Shown: positions 8,854-18,400 of the stretch, one piece after another
Layout: each line of letters begins with the position of its first letter
Position numbering within the stretch: the stretch's first letter is position 1
Notes under the pieces: model-generated
The model's input: only the letters and a program-made list of their open reading frames with translations
Databases searched by the model: none
Told to the model about the DNA's origin: nothing
Program-made: the position numbers and the translations under genes
Assembly (NCBI RefSeq): GCF_011064615.1
Contig: NZ_JAALJH010000002.1
Span: forward strand, 1 to 64,000
DNA length: 64,000 nt
Origin: Aquisphaera insulae
GTDB lineage: Bacteria > Planctomycetota > Planctomycetia > Isosphaerales > Isosphaeraceae
Direction: 5' to 3'

Positions 8854-10005
8854 ATGAACGGGAACACAAGGTCCGCCTGGCGGGCGTTCGTCATCGCCGG
8901 CGGATTCTGCCTGTGGGGCCTCTCCTCGCACCCGTCGCCCGCGGCGGCGGCCTCTTCTGGGAGCCTGACGAAGATGGAATTCGGGAAGACCCCGGACGGC
9001 ACGCCGGTGGACCTCTACGTGCTGAAGAACGGCCAGATCACCGTCAAGGTCACCAACTACGGGGGGATCATCACCGAGATCAGCACCCCGGACCGCAACG
9101 GCAAGCTCGGCGACATCGCCCTGGGCTTCGAGAACCTCGAGGGCTACCTGGGCAAGCACCCCTTCTTCGGCGCCACGGTCGGTCGAGTGGCCAACCGGAT
9201 CGCCAAGGGGACATTTACCCTGAACGGTCAGGACTACAAGCTCGCGATCAACAACGGGCCGAACGCCCTCCACGGCGGCCTCAAGGGCTTCGACAAGAAG
9301 GTCTGGAAGGCCGAGGAGGTCAAGACCGACGACGGGCCGTCGGTCAGGATGAGCTACCGGTCGGCGGACGGCGAGGAAGGCTACCCCGGCAATCTCGACG
9401 TGACCGTGCAGTTCACCGTCACGGCCGACAACGGGCTGAAGATCGACTACACCGCGACCACGGACAGGGCGACGCCGATCAACCTCTCGAATCACAGCTA
9501 CTTCAACCTCGCCGGCAGGTCGACGGAGTCCATCCTCGACCACGATGTCCAGTTGATCGCCGACAGGTACACCCCGGTCGACGACACCCTGATCCCGACC
9601 GGCGAGATCGCCGAGGTCGCCGGCACGCCGCTCGACTTCCGCAAGGCCAAGCCGATCGGCCAGGACATCAAGGGGATCAAGGCGGACCCGGTGGGCTACG
9701 ACCACAACTTCGTCCTCAACAGCCGGGACAGGTCGCTGGCCCTGGGCGCCCGGGTCCACGACCCCAAGACCGGCCGGATCCTCGAGATGTTCACGACCCA
9801 GCCCGGCGTCCAGTTCTACACCGGCAATTTCCTCGACGGCACCGTCGTCGGCAAGGACGGGATCGCCTATCGCCAGTACGCCGGGTTCTGCCTCGAGTCG
9901 CAGCACTACCCCGACTCGATCCACCACCCGAATTTCCCCTCGGCGGTCCTCGAGCCGGGCCAGGCCTTCCGGGAGACGACCGTCTTCAAGTTCTCGGCGA
10001 AGTGA
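8854..10005 (+). CDS. galM: Secreted aldose 1-epimerase (mutarotase)
   Basis: Interconverts alpha and beta anomers of aldohexoses such as galactose and glucose. The protein has 383 residues. Residues 1-33 form a signal peptide with a hydrophobic core at about 12-25 and an Ala-rich cleavage region, so the enzyme should act outside the cytoplasm. Family motifs are in order: GPNALHGGLKGFDKKVW (135-151), NLSNHSYFNL with the catalytic His214, GYDHNFVL, TTQPGVQFYTGNF and FCLESQHYPD with the catalytic Glu348. AGGAG at 8842-8846 sits 7 bases before the ATG at 8854, which decides that start over two upstream TTG codons. It is followed by the symporter genes, suggesting delivery of the correct sugar anomer for uptake. 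Confidence 0.93.
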   Translation: MNGNTRSAWRAFVIAGGFCLWGLSSHPSPAAAASSGSLTKMEFGKTPDGTPVDLYVLKNGQITVKVTNYGGIITEISTPDRNGKLGDIALGFENLEGYLGKHPFFGATVGRVANRIAKGTFTLNGQDYKLAINNGPNALHGGLKGFDKKVWKAEEVKTDDGPSVRMSYRSADGEEGYPGNLDVTVQFTVTADNGLKIDYTATTDRATPINLSNHSYFNLAGRSTESILDHDVQLIADRYTPVDDTLIPTGEIAEVAGTPLDFRKAKPIGQDIKGIKADPVGYDHNFVLNSRDRSLALGARVHDPKTGRILEMFTTQPGVQFYTGNFLDGTVVGKDGIAYRQYAGFCLESQHYPDSIHHPNFPSAVLEPGQAFRETTVFKFSAK

Positions 10006-10017
10006 GCCGAGCGAACT

Positions 10018-10056
10018 CCCCGCGCGGGCCCGGAGCGAATCCGGCCCCGCGCGGGG
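10018..10056 (+). terminator. 17-bp GC-rich hairpin after galM
   Basis: CCCCGCGCGGGCCCGGA (10018-10034) and TCCGGCCCCGCGCGGGG (10040-10056) are inverted repeats with a single mismatch around a 5-base loop. It starts 13 bases after the galM stop codon. There is no T-tract, so it may be a Rho-assisted terminator or an mRNA stabiliser that sets different levels of galM and the symporters. Confidence 0.6.
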
Positions 10057-10186
10057 GGCTGGCGTGTTGAGATGACGCCACCGCACGGTCATAATGCCAG
10101 ACCTATTTTCCGATCCGTTCCCATTCGATGAACTCCCCTCCGACGCGACGCGCGGTCAGCGGCGCGGCTGACGGCAGGAATTGAGC

Positions 10187-12016
10187 ATGACGACTTCACT
10201 CGCGTGGATTGACTACCTGATCATGCTGATCTACCTGGCCTTCGTGCTGGGGATCGGCGTGGCCCTCAAGCGGTTCATGAAGACGAGCGAGGACTTCTTC
10301 CTCTCCGGCCGGTCGATCCCGGCCTGGGTGGCGGGCCTGGCGTTCATCTCCGCGAACCTGGGGGCGCAGGAGGTCATCGGCATGGCCGCCTCCGGGGCCA
10401 AGTACGGGATCGCCACCAGCCACTTCTACTGGGTGGGCGCCATCCCGGCCATGGTCTTCGTCGGCCTGTTCATGATGCCCTTCTACTACGGCTCGCGGGC
10501 CCACTCCGTGCCCGAATACTTGCGGCTCCGGTTCGACGAGAAGACGCGCGGATTGAACGCCATCACGTTCGCCGTGATGACGGTCTTCTCGAGCGGCATC
10601 TCGATGTACGCGATGGCCAAGCTGATCATGCTCCTGCACCTGTTCGATGCCCCCGTGCTGGCGATGGGGCTCTCGCGCGACTGGATCTTCCACGCGAGCA
10701 TCGTCCTCTCCGCGGTGATCGTGCTCGGCTACGTCTACCTGGGGGGGCTGACGAGCGCGATCTACAACGAGGTGCTCCAGTTCTTCCTGATCGTGGCCGG
10801 GTTCCTGCCGCTGGTGCTGCTGGGGCTCAAGAACGTGGGCGGATGGTCGGGCCTGAGGACCACGCTCGACGGCATGGGCAAGTCCGAGTTCACCCACACG
10901 TGGGTCGGCATGGGCCACGCGGACACGAACCCGCTGGGCGTGGAGTGGTTCGGCCTGGTGATGGGCCTGGGCTTCGTCCTCTCGTTCGGCTACTGGTGCA
11001 CCGACTTCCTGGTGGTCCAGCGGGCGATGGCCGCGGACTCGATGACCTCGGCCCGCCGGACGCCGCTGATCGCGGCCGTGCCGAAGATGTTCTTCCCGTT
11101 CCTGGTCATCCTCCCCGGCCTGCTGGCCATCGCCCTCCCGACGCCGGCCGCGCCCGCGGGCGAGGCGGTCAAGGGCGGGGTCGCGGAGGCGCCCGCCATC
11201 CAGGGGCTGATCCCGGCCAAGGTGGACTACTACACCGGCGAGCTCGAGTTGGACAAGGCGGGCAAGCCGGTCCCCGACTACGACATGGCGATCCCGCGGA
11301 TGCTGCTCCACTACTTCCCGACGGGGATCCTGGGCCTGGGCCTGACGGCGCTGCTGGCGAGCTTCATGTCGGGGATGGCGGGCAACGTCACGGCGTTCAA
11401 CACCGTCTGGACGTATGACATCTACAAGGCCTACGTCCACCCCGGGGCCACGGACAACCATTACCTCTGGATGGGCCGGTTCGCCACGCTCTTCGGCACC
11501 GTGATCTCGATCGGGGCGGCCTACCTGGCGTCGCGGTTCAACAACATCATGGACGCCCTCCAGCTCGTCTTCGGGTTCGTGAACGCGCCGCTGTTCGCCA
11601 CGTTCCTGCTGGGCATGTTCTGGAAGCGGGCCAGCGGCGACGGCGCGTTCTGGGGGCTTCTCTCTGGCACCGGGGCCGCGGCGATCTTCCACGGGTTGAA
11701 CCTCCCCGCCGGCAGCTCGGCCGGGATCAAGGGAGGCTGGATCACCGGCCTCTTCGGCGCGGGGCCGGTCTACTCGTTCCCCACCGACATGGCACAGAAC
11801 TTCTGGATGGCCATCGCCGCCTGGGTTACGTGCTTCCTGGTGACCATCGTCGTCAGCGTCTTCACGCAGCCGAGGCCCGACAAGGAGCTCGTCGGTCTGG
11901 TGTACGCCCTCACCGACAAGCCCCACGAGGGGCACCTGACGTGGTATCAGCGCCCCGTGGCCCTGGGGCTGCTCGTGCTCGGCATGACCCTGGCCCTCAA
12001 TTTCCTCTTCTACTGA
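10187..12016 (+). CDS. Sodium:solute symporter (SSS/SLC5 family), first copy
   Basis: A 609-residue polytopic membrane protein with about 14 predicted membrane segments, expected to couple Na+ entry to sugar or other solute uptake. The N-terminal ALKRFMKTSEDFFLSGRSIPAWVAGLAFISANLGAQE region (given here only as SEDFFLSGR plus SANLGAQE) is typical of SLC5-type carriers. The FGYWCTDFLVVQR and SGMAGNVTAFNTVWTYDIY segments also match the second symporter closely. Between the segments near residues 310 and 360 an extra hydrophilic loop of about 40 residues (VKGGVAEAPAIQG and following) is absent from the second copy. The ATG at 10187 is preferred to a TTG two codons earlier. The adjacent mutarotase and glycosidase suggest a sugar substrate; this is inference. 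Confidence 0.88.
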   Translation: MTTSLAWIDYLIMLIYLAFVLGIGVALKRFMKTSEDFFLSGRSIPAWVAGLAFISANLGAQEVIGMAASGAKYGIATSHFYWVGAIPAMVFVGLFMMPFYYGSRAHSVPEYLRLRFDEKTRGLNAITFAVMTVFSSGISMYAMAKLIMLLHLFDAPVLAMGLSRDWIFHASIVLSAVIVLGYVYLGGLTSAIYNEVLQFFLIVAGFLPLVLLGLKNVGGWSGLRTTLDGMGKSEFTHTWVGMGHADTNPLGVEWFGLVMGLGFVLSFGYWCTDFLVVQRAMAADSMTSARRTPLIAAVPKMFFPFLVILPGLLAIALPTPAAPAGEAVKGGVAEAPAIQGLIPAKVDYYTGELELDKAGKPVPDYDMAIPRMLLHYFPTGILGLGLTALLASFMSGMAGNVTAFNTVWTYDIYKAYVHPGATDNHYLWMGRFATLFGTVISIGAAYLASRFNNIMDALQLVFGFVNAPLFATFLLGMFWKRASGDGAFWGLLSGTGAAAIFHGLNLPAGSSAGIKGGWITGLFGAGPVYSFPTDMAQNFWMAIAAWVTCFLVTIVVSVFTQPRPDKELVGLVYALTDKPHEGHLTWYQRPVALGLLVLGMTLALNFLFY

Positions 12017-12038
12017 GACCGACGAGGCTCCGCCCCTC

Positions 12039-12263
12039 ATGAACCTGGATATCCGCCTGCCGATCGGCCTGCTGTTCGCCATCCTGGGCGGGCTGCTGGT
12101 CCTCTATGGACTCTGGACGCATTTCTCAAACCCGAATATGTATGACCGTTCGCTGGGCCTGAACATCAATCTCTGGTGGGGCATCGTCATGTCCTTCTTC
12201 GGCGCCTTCATGATATGGCTGGGCCGTCGGGGCGCGACCGAGATCCCCGACCAGGCCCACTGA
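12039..12263 (+). CDS. Small two-TM membrane protein paired with symporter
   Basis: A 74-residue protein with hydrophobic segments at about 7-25 and 43-61 and a short charged tail. It starts 22 bases after the symporter stop and ends 15 bases before the next symporter. It shares the pattern 'LYG ... NLWWGIVM..FGAFMIWLG' with the 79-residue protein at 14016-14255. Family unknown to me. By analogy with other symporters that carry small membrane partners (DUF485, DUF3311 and DUF4212 type), I infer an accessory subunit. Confidence 0.75.
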   Translation: MNLDIRLPIGLLFAILGGLLVLYGLWTHFSNPNMYDRSLGLNINLWWGIVMSFFGAFMIWLGRRGATEIPDQAH

Positions 12264-12278
12264 CCGAGGAGGCCGATG

Positions 12279-14003
12279 ATGCCGTCGCTCGCGTTCTCGC
12301 TCCCACTCCCACTCCCCCTCGCCGCCGAGGCCGTCACCCAGAAGCTGGTGACGCTCGGGATCTCCGACATCCTGATCATCGTCGGCTATTTCGCTATGGT
12401 GCTGGGCATCGGCTGGTATCTCAAGAAGCAGACCACCACCAGCGAAGACTTCTTCATGGCCGGACGCGAGATGACCGCGTGGATCGCGGGGCTCAGCTTC
12501 CTGTCGGCGAATCTGGGCTCGCTCGAGCTGATGGGCTGGGCCGGGGCCGCGTATCAGTACGGCATCCTCGCCACCCACTGGTACTGGATCGGCGCCATCC
12601 CGGCGATGCTCTTCCTGGGCATCGTGATGATGCCCTTCTATTACATCTCCAAGACCCACAGCGTGCCGGGCTATCTCCAGCTCCGTTTCGGCGAGGATTC
12701 CCGGGCCTTCGCGGCGATCTCGTTCGCATTCATGACCATCCTCATGAGCGGCGTGAACATGTTCTCCATGGCCAAGGTCATGGAGATCGTCCTGGGTTGG
12801 GACCTGAATTTCAGCATCTGGGTCTCCTCGATCACGGTCGCGGCCTACGTCGCACTCGGCGGACTGAAGTCGGCGATCTTCAACGAGGTCCTCCAGTTCA
12901 TGCTGATCTGGGCCGGCGCGGCCCTGATCCCGATCATGGGGATGATCGAGGTCGGCGGCTGGGCCAACCTGCAGGCGAAGATCGGGGCCGAGTACACGCA
13001 CGCCTGGAGCACGCTCGGCTCGTTCCAGGACAACCCGATGGGGATCCACTGGACGGGCATCGTCTTCGGATTGGGGTTCGTGATCTCGTTCGGCTACTGG
13101 ACCACGGACTTCCTCGTCGTGCAGCGGGTGCTGGCGGCCAAGGACCTGAGGTCCGCCAAGATGGCGCCGATCATCGGCGCGGCCTTCAAGATGGCCGTGC
13201 CCCTGATCGTGATCCTGCCGGGCCTGCTCGGCCTGGGCCTGCTCGACGTCAAGCTCGTGCCGGAGAGCGTGGCGAAGGTGACGCCCGGGGCGCACAGCTA
13301 CAACGAGGTCCTTCCCCTCATGATGGCCCGCTACATGGGGCCCGGCCTGCTCGGGCTGGGGATCACCGCACTCATCGCCGGCTTCATGGCGGGCATGGCG
13401 GGCAACGTGAGCGCGTTTGCCACGGTCTGGACCTATGACATCTACCGGCCATTCCTCAACAAGAAGGCCAGCGACGGCCACTATCTCGCCATGGGCCGCT
13501 GGTGCACGATCATCGGCATCTTCGTGAGCATCGGCACGGCGTACATCGTGATGAGGTCGGAGAGCATCATGGACTACGTCCAGGCGCTCTTCAGCTTCTT
13601 CATCGCCCCGCTCTTCGGCACGGTCATCCTGGGCATGCTCTGGAAGCGGGCCACCCCGGCGGGCGGTTTCTGGGGGCTCGTGGCCGGTACGGTGTCCTCG
13701 ATCCTGATGTGGGTCTGGGTCCTCTTCGACGAGAAGGCCATCCAGTACGTGGCCCTCTCGCCCCACGCCAAGCCGATGGCCGAGAACATGTACCGCGCCC
13801 TCTGGTCGTGGATCATCTGCGTGGCGGTGACGGTGATCGTCAGCCTCTACACCCGGCCCAAGCCGGAGGAGGAACTGGCGGGACTGGTCTACGGCTCCAC
13901 GACGATCCCCGGGGAAGGAGACGTCCCCTTCTGGCTCAGGCCCATCTTCTGGGCGGGAGTCGTGGCCGCTATCTTCGTCGCCCTCAACGTCATTTTCTGG
14001 TGA
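12279..14003 (+). CDS. Sodium:solute symporter (SSS/SLC5 family), second copy
   Basis: A 574-residue polytopic carrier, clearly paralogous to the product of 10187-12016. They share SEDFFMAGREM versus SEDFFLSGRSI, SANLGSLE versus SANLGAQE, WIGAIPAM, SFGYWTTDFLVVQR, and GMAGNVSAFATVWTYDIY. The loop insertion of the first copy is missing. About 13-14 membrane segments are expected. AGGAGG at 12267-12272 is 6 bases before the ATG at 12279; another ATG directly before it (12276) is only 3 bases away and is less likely. It is part of the + strand sugar cluster. The substrate probably differs from that of the first copy, since both are kept side by side. Confidence 0.88.
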   Translation: MPSLAFSLPLPLPLAAEAVTQKLVTLGISDILIIVGYFAMVLGIGWYLKKQTTTSEDFFMAGREMTAWIAGLSFLSANLGSLELMGWAGAAYQYGILATHWYWIGAIPAMLFLGIVMMPFYYISKTHSVPGYLQLRFGEDSRAFAAISFAFMTILMSGVNMFSMAKVMEIVLGWDLNFSIWVSSITVAAYVALGGLKSAIFNEVLQFMLIWAGAALIPIMGMIEVGGWANLQAKIGAEYTHAWSTLGSFQDNPMGIHWTGIVFGLGFVISFGYWTTDFLVVQRVLAAKDLRSAKMAPIIGAAFKMAVPLIVILPGLLGLGLLDVKLVPESVAKVTPGAHSYNEVLPLMMARYMGPGLLGLGITALIAGFMAGMAGNVSAFATVWTYDIYRPFLNKKASDGHYLAMGRWCTIIGIFVSIGTAYIVMRSESIMDYVQALFSFFIAPLFGTVILGMLWKRATPAGGFWGLVAGTVSSILMWVWVLFDEKAIQYVALSPHAKPMAENMYRALWSWIICVAVTVIVSLYTRPKPEEELAGLVYGSTTIPGEGDVPFWLRPIFWAGVVAAIFVALNVIFW

Positions 14004-14015
14004 GGAGACCCGGCC

Positions 14016-14255
14016 ATGACCGCAGGTTCTCGCTTCTCGATCTGGTACTTCGTCGGAATCCTCCTCGCGTTCTACGGCGTGATCATCACGGCGATGGGGC
14101 TCTACGGCTTCTATTCGCCGCCCAAGGACATCAAGCTCGTCGAGTACCACGCCGAGCTCTGGTGGGGACTCGTCCTCCTGGCCCTGGGCGGGTTCTACGT
14201 CTGGCACTTCGCTCCGCACAAGGTGAAGCCCCAGGAGCCGGTCTCCCATTCCTGA
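14016..14255 (+). CDS. Small two-TM membrane protein paired with second symporter
   Basis: A 79-residue protein with two hydrophobic segments (about 8-30 and 46-66) and the 'FYG ... ELWWGLVLLALGGFYVWHF' pattern shared with the 74-residue protein at 12039-12263. GAGGAG at 14002-14007 overlaps the symporter stop codon and lies 8 bases before the ATG, so translation is likely coupled. The extra copy next to the extra symporter supports a functional pair. No family recognised. Confidence 0.75.
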   Translation: MTAGSRFSIWYFVGILLAFYGVIITAMGLYGFYSPPKDIKLVEYHAELWWGLVLLALGGFYVWHFAPHKVKPQEPVSHS

Positions 14256-14268
14256 TGGATCCCGTGCC

Positions 14269-15393
14269 ATGAAGCCGGCGAGCATCGGATTGGCCTTCAT
14301 CCTGATGGCAAGCCTTCCCGATGCCGCCGTGCGCGGGGCCGATCCCCCCCGGCTCGAGCGGATCCGCGTCTCGCCCGACGGCCGGCGATTCATCCTGGCG
14401 GAGAGCGGGCGAGCCTTCCTGCCCTGGGGCTTCAACTACCTGGGCAAGTTCGACCATCTGGCCGAGGATGACTGGGGAACCCACGAAGGCTGGAAGCGGA
14501 TCGAGGCCGACTTCCGCGAGATGAAGCGGTTGGGCGCCAACGTCGTCCGCTGGCATCTCCAGTTCGAGACCTTCGTGAAGGCCGTCGACCGCGTCGACGC
14601 CGACCAGCTTGGCCGGCTGAAGAGGCTGCTCGTCCTGGCCCGCGAGACGGGCCTCTACCTCGACCTGACCGGCCTGAACGGCTTCCGCAAGGATCGCATC
14701 CCGGCCTGGTACGATGCGCTGGTCGAGGCCGACCGCTGGAAATGCCAGGCCCTCTTCTGGGACGCCGTGGCACGCACCTGCGCGGGCGATTCGACGGTCT
14801 TCTGCTACAACCTGATGAATGAGCCGGTCATCGGCGAGCCGAGACCGGATGAGCCTCCCTGGGTGACCGGCGAGCTCGGCGGCTTCTACTTCGTCCAGCG
14901 GATCTGCAACAAGCCGGCCGGCCGGAAAGCCGAGGACATCGCCGAATCGTGGGTGAAGTCCCTCGTCGCCGCGATCCGCCGCCATGACAAGGTCACCCTG
15001 ATCACGGTCGGCGACATCGCCTGGACGGTGATCTGGCCGGGCGGCAAGCCGGCGTTCGCCTCGCCGCAGGTCGTGCGGCACCTCGACTTCGTCGGCGTCC
15101 ACATCTATCCCGCCACGGGGCGCATCGACAAGGACATTGCCGCGCTGGAGCCCTACGACGTCGGCAAGCCGCTCGTCGTCGAGGAGATCTTCCCGATGAC
15201 CTGCTCCCTGGCCGACCTGGATCGCTTCGTCGACGCCTCCTCCCCCCGCGTCGACGGCTGGATCGCTCACTTCTTCGGGTCCACCCCCGCCGAGCATCGC
15301 GCCGGGGCCAGGCCCGCCGGGCCCTTGACCGCCGACTTCCTTGAATACTGGGCCGCGAAGGGACCGAAGGTCCAGGCCGGATCTCATCAATAG
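14269..15393 (+). CDS. Glycoside hydrolase family 5-like (cellulase-fold) protein
   Basis: A 374-residue TIM-barrel glycosidase. A signal peptide (1-23) ends near AAVRGA, so the protein is exported. The segment at 83-100 (EMKRLGANVVRWHLQFE) resembles the early barrel strands of GH5 enzymes. The acid/base Glu185 sits in YNLMNEP, and Glu305/Glu306 in PLVVEEIFP is the likely nucleophile. It starts 13 bases after the small membrane protein and ends the cluster with mutarotase and two symporters, which fits release, anomer conversion and uptake of a sugar. The polysaccharide cannot be told; GH5 covers cellulases, mannanases and others. Confidence 0.82.
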   Translation: MKPASIGLAFILMASLPDAAVRGADPPRLERIRVSPDGRRFILAESGRAFLPWGFNYLGKFDHLAEDDWGTHEGWKRIEADFREMKRLGANVVRWHLQFETFVKAVDRVDADQLGRLKRLLVLARETGLYLDLTGLNGFRKDRIPAWYDALVEADRWKCQALFWDAVARTCAGDSTVFCYNLMNEPVIGEPRPDEPPWVTGELGGFYFVQRICNKPAGRKAEDIAESWVKSLVAAIRRHDKVTLITVGDIAWTVIWPGGKPAFASPQVVRHLDFVGVHIYPATGRIDKDIAALEPYDVGKPLVVEEIFPMTCSLADLDRFVDASSPRVDGWIAHFFGSTPAEHRAGARPAGPLTADFLEYWAAKGPKVQAGSHQ

Positions 15394-15407
15394 ATGCGGT
15401 CGTGTCA

Positions 15408-15427
15408 GGTTCCGCCGCGGCGGAACC
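15408..15427. terminator. Perfect 20-bp palindrome between convergent genes
   Basis: GGTTCCGCCGCGGCGGAACC is an exact palindrome lying between the stop codons of the GH5 gene (15393) and the opposing beta-helix gene (15439). It can form a 7-8 bp stem in either transcript and is well placed as a bidirectional terminator. No T-run follows on either side. Confidence 0.6.
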
Positions 15428-15438
15428 GATCGGCTCTG

Positions 15439-18400
15439 CTATACGAGCGATTTCTTCGTCAGCTTCGGCAGGGTCACGGTCGTCGCGAGGAAGTTGGCCT
15501 CGCCGCCGTAGACGATCGTGATCGTCTTGTTCAGCAGCTTCTGCGACTTGAAGGAGAGCGTCGCCTGGCCGTCGACGACGGCCGCCGTGCCGAGCGTCTT
15601 GACCTTGATCTTCTTCCTCTGCTTCACCAGAAGCTCGAAGATGACCTGGCCGGTCGGCACGCCGCTTCCGGGGGCCTGCGGTACGACCTGGGCGGTCATG
15701 AGGATCGACTGCAATTTCTTCTTCTTGAGCACCTTGTGGGGCACGGCGACGATCCTCGCGGCGTCCGGGCTGACGGCCGCGCTCGCCGGCTTCGATCGGG
15801 AGCCGAGGTAATCGGTGCCTCCGTCGTAGGACGCCGTGATCGCGTGCGATCCGGTCGCCAGGGCCGCGGTCGTGAGCGTGGCCTTGCCGGAGCTGTCCAC
15901 CGGGACCGTCCCCAGCGGCGTCGATCCTTCGAGGAAGGTCACGGTGCCGCCCGGCGTGCCCGCCGCCACGACCGTCGCGACCAGGGTGAGGGGCTGGCCG
16001 TAGACCGCCGCGGAGGAGCTCGACGCCAGGGTGAGCGTGGCCTCGGCCCGGTCGATCGTAAACGTGGCGGGCGCGGACTGGACGGCGGCGAAATTGGCGC
16101 TCCCGGCGAAGCTTGCCACGACGGTGTAGGTCCCGGCGTGGGTCGGCGGGGACGCTCCGAGGTTCGTCCCCGAGATCGTCGGCCCGGCGTAGTAGGTCAG
16201 CGTCGGAGCGACGCCCTCCAGGTCAATCGCCGGCGCGCCGTGGGTGCCGCCGAGTGAGTAGGTGGCGGCGTGGGTGCCGCCGTCGTACGTGCCCTCCTCG
16301 GCCGAGACGCCGAGACCGGGAACGGCCTTGACGACGTCGATCCTGGCGGTGGCCGAGACCGGCGCGTAGTCCGCGGTATCGGCCGGCGTGAAGAGGACCG
16401 TGAGCACCTGCCCCGCGCCCGCCTTCAACGTAGCGCCCGCGGCCGGGGCATAGACGAAGGTCCCGGGCACGGACGCGATGGCGGCAAGTTGCGCGGCACC
16501 GAGAGTCGTCCCATAAGTGATCGGCGAGGGAGCCGGCCAGGTGACGACCGGTGACATCCTCGTCACGTCGATCGTCGTCGTCGCCGAGGCGGCGTTGAAG
16601 TCGGCCGGATCATCGGGCGTGAAGACGACCGAGAGGACCTGCCCCGCACCGGCCTTGAGCACCGTCCCGGCGGCCGGCGTGTAGACGAACGTCCCGGGGA
16701 CCGGGGAATTCGCGTCGAGCTGGGCGGCGCCCAGTGCCGTCCCGTAGACGATGCTCGCCGGATTCGGCCAGGTGATCGCGGGCGTTGCCTTCTGGACGTT
16801 AATCGTCACCGAGGCCGATGAAGCCTGGTAGTCGACGGCGTCGGCCGGCGTGAAGGTGACCGAGAGCGTCTGCCCGGCACCCGCCTTGAGGATCGTCCCG
16901 GCGGCCGGAGTGTAGGCGAAGGTGCCGGGTACGGACGCGGTCGCGTCGAGCTGGGCGGCGCCGAGGGCCGTCCCGTAGGCGATGTCCGTGGGCGTGGCCC
17001 ACGCGAGCGTGATCGGGGCCTTCAGGACCTTGATCGAGGTGGTCGCCGTGACCGTGGCGAAGTCGACGGTATCGGCCGGCGTGAAGGTGACCGAGAGCGT
17101 CTGCCCGGCACCCGCCTTGAGGATCGTCCCGGCGGCCGGAGTGTAGGCGAAGGTGCCGGGTACGGAGGCGGTCGCGTCCAGCTCCGATGTGCCCAGTGCC
17201 TTGCCGTAGGTGATGTCGGCGGGGCTCGGCCAGGTGATCGTCGGCGTGGCCTTGAGGACGTTGATCCGGGTCGTCGCCGTGGCCGCGTTGTAGTTGGTTC
17301 CGTCGGTCGGAATGAATGAGACCAACAGTGATTGCCAAGCCCCGGCCTTCAGGGCCGTGCCGGCGGCCGGCGTGTAGGTGAATGTGCCGGGGACCGGGGA
17401 CGTCGCGTCGAGTTGGGTGGCGCTCAGAACCGTCCCATAGACGATATCGGCGGGACTGGGCCAGAGGATCGACGGCGTGGCCCGGGTGACGGTGAGGGTG
17501 CTGGTCGCGGCCGCGGGGGCGAAGTTGCTGTCTCCGGCGTAGGCGAACTGGATCGTATAGGGCGAGCCGGAGGTGGGCAGCGAGGAGGCGTTGAAGGTGG
17601 TGGAGAAGGTGCCTATGGTGTCGACCGTCGCCGACTTCTGGACGCCGTTCAGGGTCACGACGACGGTCTGGGCCTGCGGGACGAAGGTGCCGGCCAGCCA
17701 GCCGTCGATCGTCACGTTCGTGGTGCCGTAGGTGATGGTCGGGCTGGCCAGGCCGAAGAAGCTGGTCGCGATCAGGTTGTGGAGGTTGAAGGCGACCGAG
17801 TCCGTACCGACCGTGGCGGTGACGGTGTAGAAGCCCAGGGTCGAGTTGGCCGTGGCGACCACGGAGGCGATGCCGGACGCGTCGGTCGTCGCGGTCGTGC
17901 TCGAGAGGCTCGCCGAGGCACCGTTCGTGGGCGTGCTGAAGCTCACGACGCCGCCGGCCGCCGGCTCGAGGGGGTCGTTGGCGACGACGGCCACGGCCAG
18001 GGGCCTGGCGAAGGCGGTCCCGGTTGCGGTGGCCTGCGGGGTACTCCCCGGGACCGCAGAGATCGTGAATCCCTGACTCTGATAGGCGCCGATGTCGGGG
18101 CTTGCGAGGCGGATCGGCTTGCCCCGCTGGTCTGTCGTGATCCCGCTCGCGACGGCACCGGCGCCCAGGGCCGGGCTCCCCGGCAGCAGGGCCCGCGTCT
18201 GCGTGGGGCCGCCGTAGTTGCCCAGGGGCGAGAGGTGGGGATCGGTCACGCCGACGATGTTGCCGTCTTCTCCGTCGACCAGGCTGTTGTTCCCGATCGT
18301 GCCGACGAGATTGTAGGAGCCGCTGAGGTTGGCGTTGCCATCGATGTCATGGCCGTTGGTGCTGCCGCTGGAGTTGCCCGCGACGATCGTGTTGAAGAGG

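Noticed and set aside
8590-10092. Extension of the HD hydrolase frame far upstream, antisense to galM
   Set aside because: galM is well supported by motifs and a ribosome binding site, and the HD protein has a natural start at 8589.
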